DNA from: Apiosordaria backusii
Lineage: Eukaryota > Ascomycota > Sordariomycetes > Sordariales > Lasiosphaeriaceae
Assembly: GCA_030549205.1 (NCBI GenBank)
Contig: JAUKTV010000001.1
Location: 2,108,001 to 2,172,000 of the forward strand
DNA: 64,000 nt
Direction: 5' to 3'
Part shown: piece after piece, positions 60,046 to 64,000 of the stretch
Numbering within the stretch: the stretch's first letter is position 1
Layout of the letters: the number at the start of each line of letters is the position of its first letter
Position numbers and translations under genes: made by a program
The notes under the pieces: model-generated
What the model saw: only the letters and a program-made list of their open reading frames with translations
What the model was told of the DNA's origin: nothing
Database searches by the model: none

Positions 60046-62628
60046 ATGGAAAGCCCCGAGTTTGCAGCTGGCATGCGGAGCCACGGCGTGAACGGCGCTG
60101 GCCCTCACAAGCGGAAACGGAGCACTATCGACAGCAGCCCGGCTAGTCTGCTCGACCACGACCACGACGACCAAGACGACGAACATCATGCTGCTGAGCG
60201 TGGGGATGCCTCTCCCGAGGCCAAGGGCCGCCGCCTCCCAGGTGTTAAGCGTGCCTGCAATGAGTGCCGTCAGCAAAAGGTGAGGAAGCATTTCGCTTAC
60301 TTCCATCGTTGAGGTGTTTGAGTCATCATCCATCCACTTGCAACCGTCGACCCGGGCCCGGTGCCGAGTCTGGTTCCGAGTCCACTTGTTTACATGCCCC
60401 CTAATTTATACTTCGGCTGCCGGCCGGTCGTCTCCGTTCTCGGGCCCGGTCTCCGGAGTGCTCTTCCCGGTCATTCCGTTTGATGTTTGGTGTTGGATGG
60501 TGTTGCGTTTATTGTCGACTAACCTCTGTTTTCGTATTCTCCCCGCCCAGCTGCGCTGCGATGTCGTCCAGGACCCCTTTCAAGGCTGCTCCAGGTGCAA
60601 TCGCCTTAGGCTCGAATGCAAAATCGAGTCCAACTTCAAACGCATTGGCAAAAGGTCAAAGCATGCCGAAATGGAAAAGGAGATAGACAAGCTACGTCGA
60701 GCTGTGCAGGCGGCCAAAGCCCAAGGCTTTACAGTCGAGGAAGACGATGAAGCTATCCACTCGCAGCTGCAGTCCCCCGTTGTCGCCAGCCAGTATTCAC
60801 ACACCCGCAATCCCTCCCTGATGGGCTCTGATGAAGCTGTATCATCCCTGCTCCACCTCAAACGGGGTGGTTCGTATACGATCCCCCGTATTGCCCGCGA
60901 GCTCGACGACTTTCGCATCACAGAGGAGCAAGAAAATCTACTGTTCAGCCAGTTCTTCAACTGCTATCACCCATTCTTACCATTTCTCAACCCAAACCAG
61001 ACGCCAGATCAATACTATCAGCAACATCCGTTAGTGTATTGGTCGATCGTTGCGGTTGCGAGCAGGAGGTTTCTCCCCGACCCCACCATCCTCACAAAGC
61101 TCTCAGGTCCTCTGACCAGATATCTCTGGACAACGATCGGAGAGGTTCCACAGAGCTACTATGTCGTCAAGGCGTTATGTCTGCTCTGCACATGGCCGCT
61201 GCCAACCAGCACAACTTCTTCCGATCCCACACATATCCTCTGCGGGGTGTTGATGAAGATTGCCACCGGTATCGGCCTGCACCGGCCCAACCACATCAAC
61301 GACTTTTCTCGAGTCGCTGTCGAGCTCAACAATGATGGCCTGCACGATCGTATCAAGACCTGGGCAGTGTGCAACATTGTCGCACAGACGATTGGCACGG
61401 GGTACGGTCAGCCGGCCTCGACCTTGTATGACTGGACGCTGGCCGTTCGGGGCGGCGAATCAGGGCTCTTCTCTTTGGGGCCCGAGCTGGAGGCAAGGCT
61501 GCAAATAGAGCGCTTCTGCGACAAGGTATCCAAAGAGATGTATAGCAATGCCAGCGATCCCAGAGGCGTCGCTGGCGATGAGCACCGCGCCATGTTGATG
61601 CGTGTGTATCGTCGTGAGTTCAATGAACTCCAAGCTTCCATTCTGTCACAGAACCTCTCACCCATCATCAATCTTCATCTGAGGGCGGCAGGTCTTCATC
61701 TACGACTGGCGGGTTTCTTTGATTCTAGTAAAACACCGGCCTATCTAGACGATCTGATGGCTCTCTGGCGGGCTACCACCAGCTATCTAGACTACATCTT
61801 GGATGGTGATCCGCAATGCCCCCAGGAGTATCAGTATCAGGTCCGCGACCAGTATTTCCTTCAGTATGCCACCAACTACATCCAGCAAATGTTGGTCGCG
61901 GCCGGATTTGCTTTGCTCAAGCTTATGCGATCCTTCTTCGCGAAGCAGATCGATTTTGAGCGGGGGAGAAATCTCTTCCATGGCGCCATCCGAGCCATCA
62001 GAACCACCAGCGTGGTCCAGAACGATTTGAACTGGCGACTGGCGGAACTGATGGTGCAAATTTGGAACGGCGCTCGCATCGACGCCATTAGCCCTTCGTT
62101 CCAGGCCAACGACAATCCAGAAATCGACGACAGCTTACAGCTAAAAGTTCGATGCCGTCATAGTATGAGCTTGGTATTCGACTCCATCTGGCATTGGCGA
62201 GAAGAATACCAAGCAAGAGGTCGAGGCACGCTCGATGGTAAGTCCATGTTTTCCTTTTTGCTATCTCTGTCTGCTCTTTCTCTTTCCCCTCCCCTACCGA
62301 AACGCTCCAAGCTAAGACATCCTTGGTAGCTCTGAAGCAACCTACAAATCCTGATTCAGCTAATGAATCATCAGCCTCTTCGACCCATCTCGACACTACT
62401 TTAGCTCCCCCACCGCACAGCATTCCCGCGAACCTGGGAATCTCTACGTCGAACGGCGCCTTGACACCGAGCGCAGGCGGTTCCGCCCTTGGTGGCGGTG
62501 GTCCGATTCTCGACGGCCTAGCCTATGGCAGCAACACCACATACGATGTCTGGGATCCACAGCACTGGATGCTGGACGGCTTGATCGACTTCAACTACAC
62601 CTTTGTCCCTCCCATCGATGCTAATTAG
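60046..62628 (+). CDS. Zn2Cys6 fungal transcription factor (War1/PrtT-like)
   Basis: Exons 60046-60279, 60551-62237 and 62330-62628 (introns 271 and 92 nt) give 739 residues. The binuclear zinc cluster is CNECRQQK | LRCDVVQDPFQGCSRCNRLRLEC, pattern C-x2-C-x6-C-x9-C-x2-C-x6-C (Cys71 to Cys101), split by intron 1 between Lys78 and Leu79, a common intron position in this family. A basic linker (KRIGKRSKHAEMEKEIDKL) and short coiled coil follow. The middle region has the fungal TF regulatory core (FFNCYHPFLPFLNP, KIATGIGLHRPNHINDF, IKTWAVCNIVAQTIGTGYGQP). The tail is Ser/Pro/Gly-rich and ends in an aromatic segment around YDVWDPQHWMLDGLIDFNYTF that could activate transcription. The zinc cluster and linker resemble War1/PrtT-annotated proteins; the target genes are unknown. 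The start at 60046 has a good ATG context (GCCATGG). Confidence 0.92.
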
Positions 62629-63885
62629 TATGCTGCTCATGGGAAGACCGACACGTCGTCAGTTGTTGGAAGAAGTACCTAGCTTGCAAATGCAAGCATA
62701 GTATTGTTGTTGCTGCTGTCACTTTCGTCATCTTTTTTGGGCAGATTGTTTATGCTCTTTTGCTTGTTTGAACGAAGTATATGTCTTTTTTTTCTCAAAA
62801 CCTTTGCGTTTCTGTGGTTATTATTTTATGAAATACCCCACCACTTTATTTTGGCGCACATAGTAATGAAACGGGTAATTTCTGGTTGGGTTCTGGTCGG
62901 ACGGTCAGGCAGGTTATACTATAACATTGGGTACTTGATTACGGTCGGAACGGAAAAGAAAAGTACGAGTACATGTTTGGAAGGAGAGGGAAGCAAGCAA
63001 CCAGCGGAGAAGCAATTGAGAGCGGAAATAATTGGTTTGAGTCCAGTCATTTCATAACAAGTGGCACAAGCGGAGTAAGGAAAGAATGTCACAATAAGGT
63101 ACTTATACATAAGCCAGACCATTGATGTGGTTTGAGGCTTTCCATAGTTCATCATTCTGGGAATACCTCATGCAAAGTTTGGATCATCATCTTTAGCACT
63201 TCCGTTGGGTTCTCTATCATCGTGATTCAGATACAAATAGAACATTCGGCGTGTCACGACATGACTGTGTTTGCCTCAGCTCCCGGGTCGGGGTCATGTC
63301 TCACTCTTCCATGACTGGATGGCAGTGAGCCCTCAAGTCCCTTTCTTTCCCCATGTCTTGGATTCAGGGGAAGTCGGAGGATTGGTGGAGGTGGCTTTGA
63401 ACTCGCAGTTGCACGACACCAGGACTAAAAATGCCGTCCCTAAACTCAATTTAGATCGGCCGCTTCGCTCTTTCATAATTTTCATGAAACATTCACTGCC
63501 ATTGCCCCCCTTCCATTCCCTGCCATTGTCAACCTCTTATTCTTATCAGCCACCCTGATTAACAGGAACGATTGGATCAAAGTCACTTTACTATTTTAAT
63601 CCTCCTGTTTTCTTGATTCCTTTTTCGGCTTCCAATCTTGCTATCATTGAGGAGAACTACGCCACCGCCTGTCTCCTATTCGACCCTCCATCTGCCTACT
63701 CTGTAGCCGAATGTTCATGCTCCTCACCCATCGCCCGCCACCCACCGATGCCACCTTCATGTCATTCATCCCCTCACCGTTTCGTTTTCCCGTGGCTAAG
63801 GTATACACCAACCGCCATCACTAGCTCCGACAAACTTCCCTACTAATTGCCGAATTTCTGCTCAACTGTGTGGACCATCATTATC
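62629..63885. other. 3' flank of the Zn2Cys6 gene and upstream region of a possible right-edge gene
   Basis: T-rich sequence follows the transcription factor stop and is probably 3' UTR. CT-rich tracts near 63480-63840 look like promoter or leader sequence for a gene that would start near the right edge. No gene is supported inside. Confidence 0.45.
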
Positions 63886-64000
63886 ATGGAAGGCGAACAA
63901 AACTACAGCACAGCTTCGTGCTCCAGCTGGAAAATACGGGTCCATCCCGGCAAGTGGTGGTGCTCGTCCCTAAAATCCCAGGAAGTTCACAGCCACACCA
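63886..64000 (+). CDS. Possible start of a gene running off the right edge
   Basis: An ATG at 63886 opens a frame of 38 codons, beginning MEGEQNYSTASCSSWKIRV, that is still open at the end of the window. It follows CT-rich sequence typical of fungal leaders. Too little is visible to assign a family, and it may be chance. Confidence 0.2.
   Translation, partial: MEGEQNYSTASCSSWKIRVHPGKWWCSSLKSQEVHSHT

Noticed and set aside
1..64000. Secondary-metabolite cluster, transposon, RIP-mutated repeat or CRISPR array
   Set aside because: No polyketide or peptide synthase, transposase, reverse transcriptase, long AT-rich block or spaced repeat array is visible.

Overview
The window is nuclear DNA of a filamentous ascomycete, most likely a sordariomycete of the Sordariales type. 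The evidence is the gene structure (short GT-AG introns, several with a recognisable CTAAC-like branch site; one candidate GC-AG intron), long low-complexity insertions in otherwise conserved proteins, a full-length fungal adenylate cyclase with RA, LRR, PP2C-like and cyclase parts, a Zn2Cys6 regulator whose zinc cluster is split by an intron, and wide spacers between genes. I see no bacterial operons, no CRISPR array, no transposon, and no rRNA or tRNA gene I can support.

Layout from left to right: an RTC4-domain nuclear protein (376-2175, +); adenylate cyclase in four exons (5384-12307, +); a four-exon YOS1 gene for an ER-Golgi transport protein (13997-14747, +); an NDR-like AGC kinase (15389-18651, -) whose N-terminal part and kinase domain lie in different frames; a nucleolar FKBP prolyl isomerase of the FPR3/FPR4 type (19820-21376, -); a membrane family 2 glycosyltransferase (24667-26921, -); about 5.8 kb with no recognised gene; a THOC5-like THO/TREX subunit (33286-34151, -) followed in the same frame, after a TAG, by a long repeat-containing open stretch (32740-33285); an IZH3-type PAQR membrane protein (35222-36712, +); BUB2, the GAP of the mitotic exit/septation pathway (39890-41515, -); a SulP sulfate permease (44655-47489, +); flavohemoglobin (49215-50462, -); a mitochondrial-looking short-chain dehydrogenase (54660-55696, +) convergent with a small, possibly myristoylated HTH-like protein (55859-56583, -); and a Zn2Cys6 transcription factor (60046-62628, +). 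A possible gene start runs off the right edge.

The genes do not form one pathway or a biosynthetic cluster. They are mostly housekeeping and signalling genes (cAMP signalling, NDR and mitotic-exit signalling, mRNA export, vesicle traffic, sulfate uptake, nitric oxide detoxification), so no dedicated new system stands out. The points worth a second look are in the gene models: a one-base frame break in the kinase beside a G run, its acidic hydrophobic motif, the in-frame open stretch past the THOC5 stop together with a candidate GC-AG intron, stop-free introns in frame in the glycosyltransferase and in THOC5, a degenerate PP2C-like domain in adenylate cyclase, and His-rich tails on the sulfate permease.
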